Below are positions 15,873-27,293 of a stretch of 64,000 bases of DNA, in pieces. The stretch's first letter is position 1. The number at the start of each line of letters is the position of its first letter. The notes beneath the pieces were generated by a model that saw only the letters and a program-made list of their open reading frames with translations, was not told the DNA's origin and made no database searches. A program made the position numbers and the translations under genes. Where the stretch lies: assembly GCA_022393335.1 (NCBI GenBank), contig JAJEKB010021945.1, positions 100,092 to 164,091 on the forward strand. Reading direction: 5' to 3'. The stretch is from Macrotrachela quadricornifera. Lineage: Eukaryota > Rotifera > Eurotatoria > Philodinida > Philodinidae.

Positions 15873-17081
15873 GGTTTTGTTTGATAGAAAAAATAATGTA
15901 CGTAGAGCATCGGTAAACTTTATTTATCGACATATATCCCATCTGGAAAAAGACAACGACCATATAAAGAAAAACGGATTTGATGTAAGGGAATAACTAC
16001 TTATAAAACATTGAAGCAGAGGACACTAGTTATCGATTTAAAAACTTACATGTTCAACACAAAACATTTCTTTTTTTCTTCAAATTTGAGAACTCTTGTC
16101 GAATATAAAAGAAATAATTTTCAATTTCTTTTATTAGTATAATTGACAAATGAAAATGAGCATGCTCATTTTGTTATTAAATATAATATTCGTATATATA
16201 CGTCGTTTATCATAAATATTATTCATAGATATAAATTTTAAAAAAATTCACTTTTTTGAAAAATGTTTAATGGAAATTTTCGAAATTTTTTATAAGAACT
16301 AGTCTATATGAGATCTTTACGTACATAAAGTTTTAGACCAAAATTTGAAACTTGACTTTTTTCGAATTTTGAGATTCCCTATCAGAGTTGAGCACAGGAC
16401 CGTCCTGTTCTTTACCTTTGACAATGTTCTAATTAAAATAAAAATATAAACATTAAACTTTCATTTTGATTTTATATCTACATGAAAATGTTGTTTTTGA
16501 ATTAATATCGAACATTGAAAACTTTATTCATATTTAAATTCAAATTTAACAAATTGATACATTTTAAATATTCTAATATACTTTTTTTCTTCTGTCAAGG
16601 TTTATTAATGTTAATAAAAAAATATCTAACATGAATCTTTTTCTTGTATGTTAAGATTTTTGAAGATCATATACTTGATAAAATAATAGTTAACACATTC
16701 ACAGCCATTCGATTTTCTTAGAAAATAACTTTGACAGATTCATTTTCGTGTATATTCGCCTTCTGATAAATACACTGAGTGGTCTTTTTAGGATGTACTA
16801 GCAATACTTTTGCTTTATCTGTAATAATTACTCAAGCTTATTTAACTAAGAAAAACCAATAAAATTAATGCATGTATGATGAAAGGAAAAGTTGTTCTCG
16901 ATTGCAACAAAAGGAAACAAGGTAGTGCTTTATCAGGCTAACTATCATCGTAATATATATATATATATATATATATCTCAGACGGTCTATGAAATAGCAT
17001 AATAAGGTGACATTGGAATTGATATTTGGAACCGCTGTGATTAAAAGTTATCTGATTTAAAAGAAAAACTATGCCGTAGGC
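15873..17081. other. 5' UTR/promoter of the unknown gene and intergenic DNA
   Basis: 15873-16070 probably holds two non-coding 5' exons of the minus-strand gene: splice donors follow CAAAACCAT (15871/15870) and GTTGAACAT (16051/16050). The remainder is AT-rich. A TA repeat lies at 16953-16975. No other gene is seen. Confidence 0.4.
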
Positions 17082-17320
17082 GGTATGACCATTCTACAGT
17101 TTCGTGAAAGTATTTTGCCATTTTCACTGGAAGAAAATAAAGGACCTGCGCACATCGTTCGAAGGCGTTGTGCTAGTTGCTATGAAATAAAAAAAGAAAA
17201 CAACAATCAAGAGAAACAAGTCTAGCAGTAGCAATAAAAAGACAAAAAACTTTTTATTCTTATTGTAATAAATATTTTTGTCTTGATTGTTTTACGAGAA
17301 ACATTAATTTATGCAATAAA
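17082..17320 (+). pseudogene. piggyBac-like transposase relic (C-terminal Cys-rich part)
   Basis: One frame reads GGMTILQFRESILPFSLEEN, then KGPAHIVRRRCASCYEIKK before a stop (TAG, about 17223). After a frame change it continues VAIKRQKTFYSYCNKYFCLD and CF. Basic RRRC-x2-CY followed by YC-x4-FCLDCF is the layout of the zinc-binding C-terminal domain of piggyBac transposases. The stop and the frameshift show it is dead. No terminal repeats were found. Confidence 0.5.
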
Positions 17321-18981
17321 GAATACGAAATAATAGTGAGACTCAGTAGATCACACATTACGCATAACGTCTTATCCAAGAAAAAAGGTGTTATTAATAT
17401 TAAGTTTCTTGTTATAATATAGTGGAATCCACCGTCGTGAATCTGTTAATGGAATCTCGACTTTTTTGTTTCACAATAATCCATCAGTCCCTATATGTCA
17501 GATATAGAATAATATACTTTTTCTGAGTAATAAACTGATCGTCGAATGGTAACAATGATATTAACGTAACCTATACTTGTTGTAAATGAGTATTAATCTT
17601 CATTCTCAGTTCTTATTTTCATCGACTGCCACTTTAATAAAAAAAAGAGAGATAAAATTTATGATTTATTATAAGAATAATTAATTATTTCTTATAATAT
17701 TTTCATAATTTATAAGAAAAATATTCACCGGATATTTGTATCCTTGACGAACTATTCTTTCATATCCTGATGAGAAAATTTTATATTTTTTTTTCCGTTT
17801 AATTTTATCTATGTATATAAAGTACATGTATTATTAAAAAAAAGTGTTTGTTAACGTTTAAAAATATCTTTTTAATGAAATCTTCTATATTGAGAAATAT
17901 TTCATTCATATAAAAATAAAGATTATACGGCTCAATGCGCAGATAAAGTAGATTAGTATATTTACTCAGTCTTGTTTAATTACATTCGACTTTTCTTTAT
18001 TCTCATAAATTTTATGTGATATTTTGTATGAGGTGATAAATATACTTTCATTCTTAGAAACTACAAACAAAATTTATTATCATCTGAACAAGTTTTTTCA
18101 TATAGATTATTTTAAGTTCGATCAAAATGTTTCGCTTAATTATCAGTTACTTATTGACGTAGTTTCGAAGTATACAAAAGAAATATTTAAGTTTATTTGT
18201 TAAAAATGCTACCAAGATTTATAACATTTTCTTAAGGTCTTTTCTCTCTAAAAGTATCAATTTTCATCAGAAAGTCAGATAGATCTATGGAGAGATAGTC
18301 TGAAAATTGTTATTCTTTCAGAAATAGTATGATTTTTCATTGAATACCTCATCCTTAATTAAAACTGCTTGATCTAGACTCGTTCAATATATTTATATTT
18401 TTCTTTGAAAGGGCACGTCAAGGTACAGAGCACGATGTATCCCTTTTCCTTGAACCAAACATCCCTTTTTCTATATATATGTACAGGCATTTATGTCAAT
18501 TGGCATTCATTTTTATACAGTTTGTTAATTCATTGAAAATGGGATCCCTTTTCTCCGCTTGAAAAGTTAGAATTTAGAAATAAAGACAACGTCATGCTCC
18601 CATGCATTTTGACATACTCTTTCGAACAAAAACAAAATTTCGATATGCCAAACGAACTTGGAATGAGGACTTTGCATTATCAAATCAGCTTTTTTATTCT
18701 TGTCTGGCCTATATCTTTGTAAAACATCGTCGGACAGGGTTAAGAATTTTCGCAAAAGTTCTTCATCATAGCCCTAATATATCCTGAATATTTCATGCGA
18801 TTTATACTAGTTGGAGCTGAGATCAAGTTTTGAGAGGGAAAGGTTATCATACATTGTCTTTTTTTTTAATCCGATTATATATTAGAACATTATTTTATAT
18901 AATCATTACATTTCATAATTGAAAAGTAAAGGTTATTCTTAATAGATTATCTAAATATTATTTCTAGTGAAAAGAATTGCT
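17321..18981. other. Intergenic AT-rich DNA upstream of the GPCR
   Basis: No supported gene. Short frames at 18567-18787 on both strands look like chance. A splice acceptor (TTTCTAG, ending at 18966) just before the receptor's ATG suggests a 5' UTR intron in this stretch. Confidence 0.4.
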
Positions 18982-19972
18982 ATGCCATTATCATACATTG
19001 CTCAACAAATTACAATTTATGGTGGAATATTTCTTGTTGTATCTGGTGTAATTGGAAATGGAATCAATATTTTTATCTTTTCAACTACTCGTACATATCG
19101 TACAACTCCTTGTACATTTTACTTTCTTATTGGTTCAATTCTTAATATTGCTTATCTAACAATTAATCTTATTCCTCGTATTGTGATTGTAGGTTATGGG
19201 TTTGATTTAAGTAGTACATCAAGTATTTGGTGTAAAATACGACAATTTTGTCTTGTTACTTTGGGATCAATTGCATTTATTTGTTCATGTTTAGCTACAA
19301 TTGATCAATTTTTTCTTACATCACAGAGTGCATATCTTCGCCGATTTAGCAATATAAAATGGGCTTATCGAATTGTCTTGATTATATTAATTGTTTGGTG
19401 TCTTCATGGAATTCCTATTTTTGTCTTTTATAATATTTCATCAATTTCTAAAACATGTGTAAATACAAATGTTGTTTATGCCATTTATATTCCAACATAT
19501 CTTCTTTGTATTATTTGTATTTGTCCAATGTTAATAATGGTTATATTTGGATATTTAACTTATCGTAATATTCGTCAGACAAGAATTCTTGCTGAACAGC
19601 AAGTTGATCGACAATTAACACGAATGACTTTAATACAAATCTTACTTTTTCTTTGTGTAGTACCATATGCTATTAATAGTGCATATGGTTTAATTACATC
19701 TGGAATATCAAAAGATGCTGATCGATTACTTTATGAAAATTTTGTCACATTAATTGTCAGTCTGCTAACATACTTTTACTATGCTGTATGTTGATTTATT
19801 TTTGTAAAGATAATTTCTTAAAATATTGTTTTAGGGAAGTTTTTATATGTTTTTAATATCATCAAATCGTTTTCGTCGAGAAATTAAGGATCGTATATTG
19901 TTTTGGCTAAGGCCAAATCGAATAAATCCAGTTCAACAACTTAAAACCAGAAGAGAAATATTAGAACAATAA
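18982..19972 (+). CDS. Orphan rhodopsin-like 7TM receptor
   Basis: A membrane receptor expected to signal through G proteins; the ligand is unknown. Two exons: 18982-19785 and 19835-19972, 942 nt, 313 aa. The start is the ATG of MPLSYIAQQI; the reading frame upstream opens with GTG and includes a probable splice acceptor. Seven hydrophobic segments are visible: GGIFLVVSGVIGNGINIFIF with the TM1 Gly-Asn, a TM3 Cys in SIWCKIRQFC, ATIDQFF at the DRY position (Arg replaced), TM6 ending LFLCVVPYAI and TM7 LIVSLLTYFYYAGSFYMF, which lacks NPxxY. A short basic tail (NRFRREIKDR) follows. Receptors like this form large lineage-specific sets in rotifers; this is family knowledge, not a search result. 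Confidence 0.8.
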
Positions 19973-20214
19973 GAATATAATTAAGAAAAAATACTTACAA
20001 ATTTAAATATTCATTATATTATTTGTTGTAGTGTCATTTTGAAATAAACTTAATTATTCAACAGTAATACTAATGCGTTTAATGAAATATATAAATAAAA
20101 ATAAATTTTGAAAAAGGTGTGCACCGCTTGCGCGATGCATGTCTCTGATATTTACTTTAATATATCAAAAGATAGAGAATAAAATGCTGAACAAAATGAG
20201 AATAAATTTTCTCA

Positions 20215-20447
20215 GTTTTTGACAATTCATTAAAAGAAATAAATTGTACACAAGATGAATTTATTAATAAAAGAGTTTTACCTGATCTTTTATCAAATCA
20301 ATCAATTCATTTACTTGATCAAACTCAATCACATGAAGTTTGTCTTTGTTTTTTTTCTACATTCTAATTTATTTCTTTAAGTGTCGACAAGCGGTTAGAA
20401 ATCCTCCACAACAAACAACATCAATAATTGCATCACCTATTCATTAA
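20215..20447 (+). pseudogene. Coding-like fragment, probably last exons of a lost gene
   Basis: After TTTTCTCAG the frame reads FDNSLKEINCTQDEFINKRV, then LPDLLSNQSIHLLDQTQSHE, then a donor-like gtttgt and a T-rich stretch. After ...TTTAAG it continues CRQAVRNPPQQTTSIIASPI and H-stop. Codon use matches real exons nearby and the phase is kept across the intron. No start or upstream exons were found in the preceding 240 bp after the receptor gene, so it is either a partial gene or a relic. The family is unknown. Confidence 0.35.
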
Positions 20448-21820
20448 CATATTAATAAAGATTCAAATCAAAATAAAAGATCTTCTCAAGTATATTATTA
20501 TCTTTTTTATTTTGAACAGAAAATATTTATTATTTGAATGGCAATGAAATGGCGTTATTAGTTGGAAAAAGGATCTATCTGTATAAATATTAAAATATAT
20601 TTAATTTATGCCATATATTGACCGTATAAAAATATATAACAATTGATTATTCAACTTTTTGTTCGATATTTTCGTTACAAAAATTTTCATTTCACATTAG
20701 TTTTTATAAAGTTTTAGAATTATTGAAAAAAAAACATTGTCACTTCATATTTTATAAAATATTATTATTTTTTCTATGATTTTAAATGAAAAATTTATGA
20801 ATATTAAAATAAAAAAATTTGAAACTTTTATATGTATAATGATGTGTTCGTAAAGTGGAAATGATTTATTACGTCATTTTATTTATTAAACTTTGGCTTA
20901 AAAAATAGCCAAAGACAGAATAAATGAACAAGTTTAAAATTTAAAATTCTGTTTTTCGAAAATAATTTATTTTTTGTTCTCATGTGAAAAAAAACGACGT
21001 CGTTTAAGATGACCGTTTCGGTGTTACCAGAAACGACTGTCGTTACGATTGACGTACGGTTGCCGTTACTACTACTGTTTTCCTGCCGTTTTACAGCATT
21101 ATTAAATCGAATTATAAAAGATACTTGAGCCCGTGGGTAGACGTTGTCAGATGATATATTAGCAATACCTCTTGTTGATTTTTATCTATTATTGTAAGAG
21201 TAATATCTTGGAATATTTCTATGGAGCGCAGTTTTTTTTCTCGAGATCCATTTCATCTCTTTCTTTTATTTTATTTATTATTGATGTGCGTCTTTAATCG
21301 AATTTTTTCCACTGTTTTTATATATTGATTGAAAGTTCCTATTGAGACACATTTAATGACATCACACATGTCCTTTGAATCGATGTCTACCGCATATTGT
21401 GCATTGATCAATACGATCTCGATTGTCAAGCAATCGTGAAAAGCATACTTATAGTAAACTCTTCTTTCCTCGCTTTCCTCGTAGAAAGGCACAATATAAT
21501 TGCAGAATAAGCCCTATTCTTCAATATTATTTAGGCTGAGTCTACCATTACAAATGAATGCTAAGTATTATAATCTTTTCAAATATTCCATTTATTTATT
21601 GGTAAATAAATATATTTTTTACTTATTTTAGACTAAATAAAGCATCAAAATGGATGGTAGCTGTTATATTTGTTAAAAACCATTTTTTTGTTATTTATTT
21701 AGGTTGGTCTTAATGTGATAAATAAATCGTAACTACTATTTAACTTTAAAAATATTCTCTTTCTCGTAGAGAAGAGTCTTGCAAACATAAATTGTCTGCT
21801 TGCTTGCTTGTATGTCCGCA
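20448..21820. other. Intergenic DNA
   Basis: AT-rich, no gene supported. 20990-21085 stands out: a GC-richer run with repeated CGTT/ACG words (ACGACGTCG, GTTTCGG, ACGACTGTCGTTACG), perhaps part of a transposon end. The minus frame at 21271-21492 shows no recognisable motif. Confidence 0.35.
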
Positions 21821-22214
21821 AAAGGTCGAAAAAAAATTTTATTCATATTTTCTATAAAACTTAACCAAAGTATAATTGGGGTCGAGGAACTCGAATCTGA
21901 TGTTACCCATGTCATCAAAATCGCGTGAAAATCGGCGATTAATCGCGAAAAAATCGCCCGATTAATCGTGCGATTATATCGCGATTAATCGCCAAAATTG
22001 GCGATTTTTGCCGATTTTTTTTAAGAATCCCGATTTAATCGCGATTAATCGCCAAAATTGGCGATTTTTGCCGATATTTTTCCGATTTTTTTTTAAAAAT
22101 CATAATTAATCGCCAACACTGGCGATCTTTGATGATTTTATTTTCAATTTCTCTTGATTTTAATAATATAACGCAATTTTCAAAATTCTAGTTCCGATAA
22201 TGCCCACTGGTGCT

Positions 22215-22770
22215 AATGCTTCAATCTAAATAAAAGATATGATTACTTTATAAATAAAACTTACCAATTTATATTGATATTAGTGTTGATCTAAATAAAG
22301 AAGAAATATTTATTATATAAATAAAACTTATCTATTTTTATTAGTATTGTCGTTGAGCTCAATAGAAATAAAATATTCATTTTATTAATAAAATTACTTA
22401 CTGTGATCAATATTGCCATTGATCTAAATAAAAATATTTTTTTTTAATAAAAAAAAATTACTTACTATGATCAATATTGCCATTGATCTAAATAAAAATT
22501 TTTTTTTTTAATAAATAAAAATTACTTACTGTAATCCGTATTGCCATTGATCTAAATAAAAATAATTTTTTTAATAAATAAAAATTACTTACTATGATCA
22601 ATATTGCCATTGATCTAAACAAAAATTTTTTTTTTCAATAAAAAAAAATTACTTACTATGATCAATATTGCCATTGATCTAAACAAAAATTTTTTTTTTA
22701 ATAAATAAAAACTACTTACTGTAATTGATATTGTCATTGATCAAAAGAAAAATAATTTTTTATAAATAAA
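22215..22770. repeat. About 62-bp tandem repeat inside the TA-flanked element
   Basis: About nine units. The best conserved carry AATTACTTACTATGATCAAT, ATTGCCATTGATCTAAATA and then a long T-tract. Outer units (22215-22370 and after 22710) are more diverged, as expected of an ageing array. Confidence 0.8.
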
Positions 22771-22825
22771 ATTATTGTGATTGATCCCATGTCATCGCAA
22801 TCGAGTCTTTTTGGCGATTAATTGG

Positions 22826-22861
22826 GATAGTCTAAGAATGTATATACGTTCTTAGACTATC
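22826..22861. other. Near-perfect hairpin inside the element
   Basis: GATAGTCTAAGAA and its exact complement TTCTTAGACTATC flank TGTATATACG, itself nearly palindromic. The structure is 36 nt, embedded among GATTAATC arrays and directly after the internal CCCATGTCATC copy. It could form a cruciform. Confidence 0.7.
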
Positions 22862-24054
22862 GCGATTAATCGACGATTTTCTTATAATTAAAAAAAATCG
22901 GCGATTAATCGCGATTAATTGCCGATTTTTTTTAACTACTAGAAAATCGGCGATTAATCGTCGATTAATCGCGATTAATTGCCGATTTTTTATTAACTGA
23001 TAGAAAATCGTCGATTAATCGCGATTAATTGCTGAAATTTTTGCTCAGATCGCGATTAATCGCCGATTTTTTAGAAAATCGCGATTAATCGCCAAAAATG
23101 ACCCGATTTTGATGACATGGGTAGTTTTTTGAAATTTTTTTTCGGATTCATCTTTTTATACAAAGGGCCACTTTTTTTACAAAAAGAAATTTTTTTATAA
23201 GGGTTGACCGAAGGGTGATCGGGGTCGAGGAATACGAATCTGATGTTAGTTTTTTAAGATTTTTTTTCGGATTCATTTTGTTACACAAAGGATCACTTTT
23301 TTTACAAAAAAAATTTTTTTTATAAGGGTTGACCGAAGGGTAATCGGGGTCGAGGAACTCGAATCTGATGTTAGTTTTTCGAAATTTTCTTGAGAATCAA
23401 TTTTTTACACAAAGGGTCACCTTTTTTGCAAAAAAAAAATTTTTATAAGGGGTGACCAAAGGGTAACGGAGGTCGAGAAATTCAAATCTGAAGTTAGTTG
23501 TATAAAAATTGTTTGACGATCAATTTTTTAAAGAAACAATAAATTTTTAATAAAAAGCATTTCTTTTTTATGAAGTTTGGTCAGCGGCCGTTAACGTTCA
23601 GGAACTTGAATCTGACTTCGATTTTTTAAAATTTCATAAATGAATAGCATGACGGTAGTTTAGAAACACGATTTCTACGAGAAAGAGCTGAGCGAGTCTT
23701 TGGACGAGCGTTACTTGTTATTAATTAAAGCATAAAAATTTTGATAGATTAACATGTACTAATGAACACAACTTTAGGTTGTATCCAAAGCACGAAAATA
23801 ATTAAAATTATTAGATTTGAACGAATATCAATAATATATTGAGGATATTTTATTTTAAATGGAAAACATTTCTTCAACTGAACTTCATTTTTTATATCAA
23901 ATATTCAATAGAGCAAAATAAGAGAGGAAGAAAAAACTGAGAATATCTTCATGGATCCTATATAGACGTTTTTTTACGGTCTAAGAAAAACAAGCACATG
24001 TAACAATTGTTTATGTTTTGTCGACTAAATGCCGAATAGTACATAATGAATTAA

Positions 24055-24842
24055 TCATTTTTGTTGATCTTCAGCAGCATTAGTTTGTTTTTCAATGATT
24101 TGAAATAGATTTTTATTCATAACAACTTGTTTTTCGATGAATTGAATTAAATTTTTATTTATATCATCTTGTTTGCCATTTTGTTTTTCGAGGATTTGAA
24201 GTAAATTTTTATTTACAACAGCTTGTTGTTCAATGAATTTGGAAACACGTTCAGTTCGATTAATCATATGTTCTTCAGTTGGAGTATCTCGCTTTGGTAT
24301 TTTTTCTTTCCGTATTTTTATGCTGATCATGATTGTTTTCCATATTCTAAAACAAGAAAAATCATGTCATTATTAAAATAAATAAATTTTTCTTTCTATT
24401 TTATTTAAAAGGAGCAGATGATCACCTCTTCATCGTCGTCTATCATTATCCACGTATCATCGTTATTATTTATATATTCCATGATAAGAAAAAAAATGTT
24501 ATTAACAATAATTCTATTTACGATCATTTCTATATATATCATTGAATAAAGTCTTTTTTGTTTTTTCTTTAGGGGCATTGAAGTCAGAAGGTAAATAAAA
24601 CATGTAAATGACAAGAATTTCTTGTCTATATATCTAACGAAAATAAAGATTTATATTTTTTGTGAAGGAGATCTTACCCTCCAGATATTTTCTTCTTCAT
24701 CGGCATCTTCATATTCATTCAAACGTTTATGTCGACTAAATTTTTGATTTTTATTCGAGTATTTATTTCGACCTATTTTTATAACACATTTATTTCCATT
24801 TGAACGCTGATTTACATTTAAAATCGTCATTGTAAAGATCAT
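24055..24842 (-). CDS. Coiled-coil protein gene, exon structure unresolved
   Basis: Exon 1 (24678-24842) reads MIFTMTILNVNQRSNGNKC, ends DADEEENIWR and has a clean donor. The last exon (about 24055-24350, after TTGTTTTAG) reads RTERVSKFIEQQ and then three related segments: NKNLLQILEKQ, NKNLIQFIEKQ and NKNLFQIIEKQ, spaced by about 22-26 residues, ending AAEDQQK. This is a heptad-like coiled coil. The middle exons are uncertain: 24405-24470 looks coding (DDTWIMIDDDEE), but its phase does not join simply, so either a micro-exon or a frameshift exists. Function unknown. It lies head to head with the coiled-coil relic at 25076. Confidence 0.45.
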
Positions 24843-25075
24843 TTAATTTTGTTGAATGAAAGATTGGAAAGAGATTTGGATTATCTGCTTCATCTGATTT
24901 GTGGAAAAAAAATGAAATTTCAATTTTTTAATTTTTTCATCATAATAAACTTACGTTACTTAGTATGAATACGTAATTTAAGAATAATTTCGTAATACCA
25001 TGGAAACTGGTAATGTAAAAAATCTTTTGCCTTTTCAATATCAAATATGAAATTAATGATCTATTTTTTATTTAG

Positions 25076-25477
25076 GTTAATGAATGGTCAACAAATACGA
25101 CTTTGATTCAAGTTATGTAAAATGTAGGACAATCAATTAACAATCAAATTGTAAATACCAGTCGGTATACTGATGAAAAAATTGATGATTTTGAAAAGAA
25201 ACTCAAAATTGCGGAGGAAGAAATTTATGTTGTTAAAAAGAAAATGGCTGGTATCAAGGAAAATATTAGTAGCATTAAGGGACAAATTAATAGTATGAAG
25301 GAAGATATTAAATTAATAATTGGTGATATCAAAGGTGAAATTAATAGTAATAATAAAGGTATGAACGATGTTAATGACAAAATTCTTATCCTTGAAGGAA
25401 AATCGGTTAATTTTGAAGAAAAACTTCGTAAAGAGTCTTATCTGAATTTCAAGAAGACAAGAATCTCACTTGATTAA
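25076..25477 (+). pseudogene. Coiled-coil gene fragment with an in-frame stop
   Basis: After TTTTTTATTTAG the frame reads VNEWSTNTTLIQVM, then TAA (25118-25120), then NVGQSINNQIVNTSRYTDEK, IDDFEKKLKIAEEEI, MAGIKENISSIKGQINSMKE and ends in TAA at 25477. The heptads are regular. The segment W-x-(T/N)...I..I...DEKIDDFEKKL has a spacing that loosely recalls the BRK1/WASHC3 coiled coil; this is only a hint. The open part after an internal ATG (25244) is 77 codons. It is probably decayed; a sequencing error at the single TAA is the alternative. Confidence 0.4.
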
Positions 25478-25919
25478 TCTGAAATAAAAGAGTCCGACAA
25501 GAAGCATAAGATATTCAAGATATATTTAACGTCCAGACAAGAATCTTTTTCTTTCGTTTTAAAAAGCATCTTGTCTGAAATTTAAGATCAAAATAATCTT
25601 ACATGAAAATTATGAAAAAAACAAAAATTGGAAAGAGAAAGATTCTTGCTAGCTTTCCGAGATCAACGGCACGTGATGTCGTCTTTTTACGATCAAATAT
25701 ATAAAGACAATATCTGAACCTTATTTATCCATTAATGGTTCGATAGACAGTACGATTCACTTTGAATATGTACTTTTTCTAAAGTTTTCATTTCATTTAA
25801 ACGATATCAAGAAAATATTCGAATATATGATATCTTTTTTCCATTGTTTTCTGAAAAATTACACTTATTGAATACATCTCAATATTTTACGAACCCATAT
25901 TTTTCTGTTTTATTTTTTT

Positions 25920-26259
25920 TAGATTTCCTTTCATTGCCCACAAAAGTACTTTTTTAATGGGTGAAGGAAATCTCGATTTATTTGAAAAATTATTGTTTGA
26001 TAATGTTCTTGGTGATATAAGTAATATGTATATGCACTTGATATCTTTTCTAAAATAAATATTTTTTTACTGTTCTTTTTTTTAGAATGAATAATATTAA
26101 TATTCATCTGATATCAACGAAAATTTTGATGATAATATGGTTGTTTATGATTTATTTATGGATGATACACATTCCGATGTTACATGTACTGATGGTACAC
26201 TTAAAAATGATACACTTGTTCATGATTATACATTTGATGATGAGAATTGTATATTATAG
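25920..26259 (+). pseudogene. Broken fragments of an acidic protein gene
   Basis: A first piece, ATG at 25957, reads MGEGNLDLFEKLLFDNVLGD and ISN before gtatatg. After an intron-like gap ending TTTTTTTTAG, a second piece reads DDNMVVYDLFMDDTHSDVTC, then TDGTLKNDTLVHDYTFDDEN and CIL-stop (26257-26259). Between the acceptor and this frame there are two in-frame TAA codons, so the gene is interrupted or the acceptor lies elsewhere. It may be a continuation of the coiled-coil gene upstream. The family is unknown. Confidence 0.3.
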
Positions 26260-26799
26260 TCTTGATTTTAGCCCGAATTCGGTTCAATCAGCTGATAAGA
26301 TATAATAATGTATATGTTTTGTTTTTTTTTACATTTTTTTTGTACATGGTATGAAAAGCTTATAATAAAACGATATGAAAAAGAGAGTATTAATGACCTA
26401 AAAAAGGCATTTTTTAATATGACCAGAATCTAAGAGAAAAAAAGAATCTTGTCCGACAATCAAGAAAAACAAGAACCTGAAATGAATAGAATAAGATCGT
26501 CGATTAGTGATTATAATATATTCAATAAATATTTTGAATATGATTATTATTGATATTTAATTGTTTGAAAGTTTAATTTCTATCGTATATAAGAATAAAA
26601 AAAACTAATTATTTGAATGGTATTTAATTAAAGTAATAATAGATCATCGCAAAAAAAATTATTTAACAAAAATGATATATATGAAAAAATAATTTGTTTC
26701 TTTTTCTAATATATTAACATACATAACAAACAAAGAAAATTTGTTAATTAAAGAAAAAAAAAACAGAAAAATTGTATTTTTTTTTAATTTCTGAATAGT
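26260..26799. other. AT-rich DNA before the assembly gap
   Basis: No gene seen. Very AT-rich with several T and A runs, which probably contributed to the failure to close the gap. Confidence 0.4.
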
Positions 26800-26846
26800 T
26801 TTTTTTTTATAGTTGAATATATACTTTTTCAATTATTATAAAAATA
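26800..26846. repeat. 47-bp sequence identical on both sides of the gap (left copy)
   Basis: T9 followed by ATAGTTGAATATATACTTTT and TCAATTATTATAAAAATA. The same 47 bp recur at 27247-27293, directly after the N run. Confidence 0.9.
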
Positions 26847-27246
26847 NNNNNNNNNNNNNNNNNNNNNNNNNNNNNNNNNNNNNNNNNNNNNNNNNNNNNN
26901 NNNNNNNNNNNNNNNNNNNNNNNNNNNNNNNNNNNNNNNNNNNNNNNNNNNNNNNNNNNNNNNNNNNNNNNNNNNNNNNNNNNNNNNNNNNNNNNNNNNN
27001 NNNNNNNNNNNNNNNNNNNNNNNNNNNNNNNNNNNNNNNNNNNNNNNNNNNNNNNNNNNNNNNNNNNNNNNNNNNNNNNNNNNNNNNNNNNNNNNNNNNN
27101 NNNNNNNNNNNNNNNNNNNNNNNNNNNNNNNNNNNNNNNNNNNNNNNNNNNNNNNNNNNNNNNNNNNNNNNNNNNNNNNNNNNNNNNNNNNNNNNNNNNN
27201 NNNNNNNNNNNNNNNNNNNNNNNNNNNNNNNNNNNNNNNNNNNNNN
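26847..27246. other. Assembly gap (400 N)
   Basis: A run of exactly 400 unknown bases, a round number that looks like an estimate. Open frames running through it are artefacts. Confidence 0.99.
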
Positions 27247-27293
27247 TTTTTTTTTATAGTTGAATATATACTTTTTCAATTATTATAAAAATA
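27247..27293. repeat. 47-bp sequence identical on both sides of the gap (right copy)
   Basis: Identical to 26800-26846. It suggests the two contig ends overlap and were not merged, or a tandem repeat spans the gap. Confidence 0.9.

Larger units (their letters stand above)
21906..23121. mobile_element. TA-flanked element with palindromic GATTAATC arrays (1.2 kb)
   Basis: The ends are perfect 18-bp inverted repeats CCCATGTCATCAAAATCG (21906-21923 and its complement ending at 23121). The flanks are TA on both sides (21904-21905, 23122-23123). The neighbouring repeat units show what the uninterrupted target (GATGTTAGTTTTTT) looks like, which supports a 2-bp TA duplication. Subterminal regions consist of many copies of palindromic GCGATTAATCGC-like words in both arms; the interior is a tandem array of about 62 bp units. 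A third CCCATGTCATC copy lies at about 22785. No coding capacity: a non-autonomous DNA element of no family I recognise. Confidence 0.75.
21821..23725. repeat. Dispersed tandem repeat, about 124-bp units (copy A), interrupted by an insertion
   Basis: Units resume at 23122 and repeat about every 124 bp to about 23620 (four units). Each contains GGGTTGACCGAAGGGT, GGGGTCGAGGAACTCGAATC and TGATGTTAGTTTTTT. One partial unit lies at 21821-21905, left of the inserted element. The right end, about 23675-23725, reads GAGAAAGAGCTGAGCGAGTC and GGACGAGCGTTACTTGT. A second copy of both parts lies at 42586-43036. Confidence 0.8.

Noticed and set aside
26813..27279. Open frames across the N run on both strands
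   Set aside because: They consist almost wholly of unknown bases.
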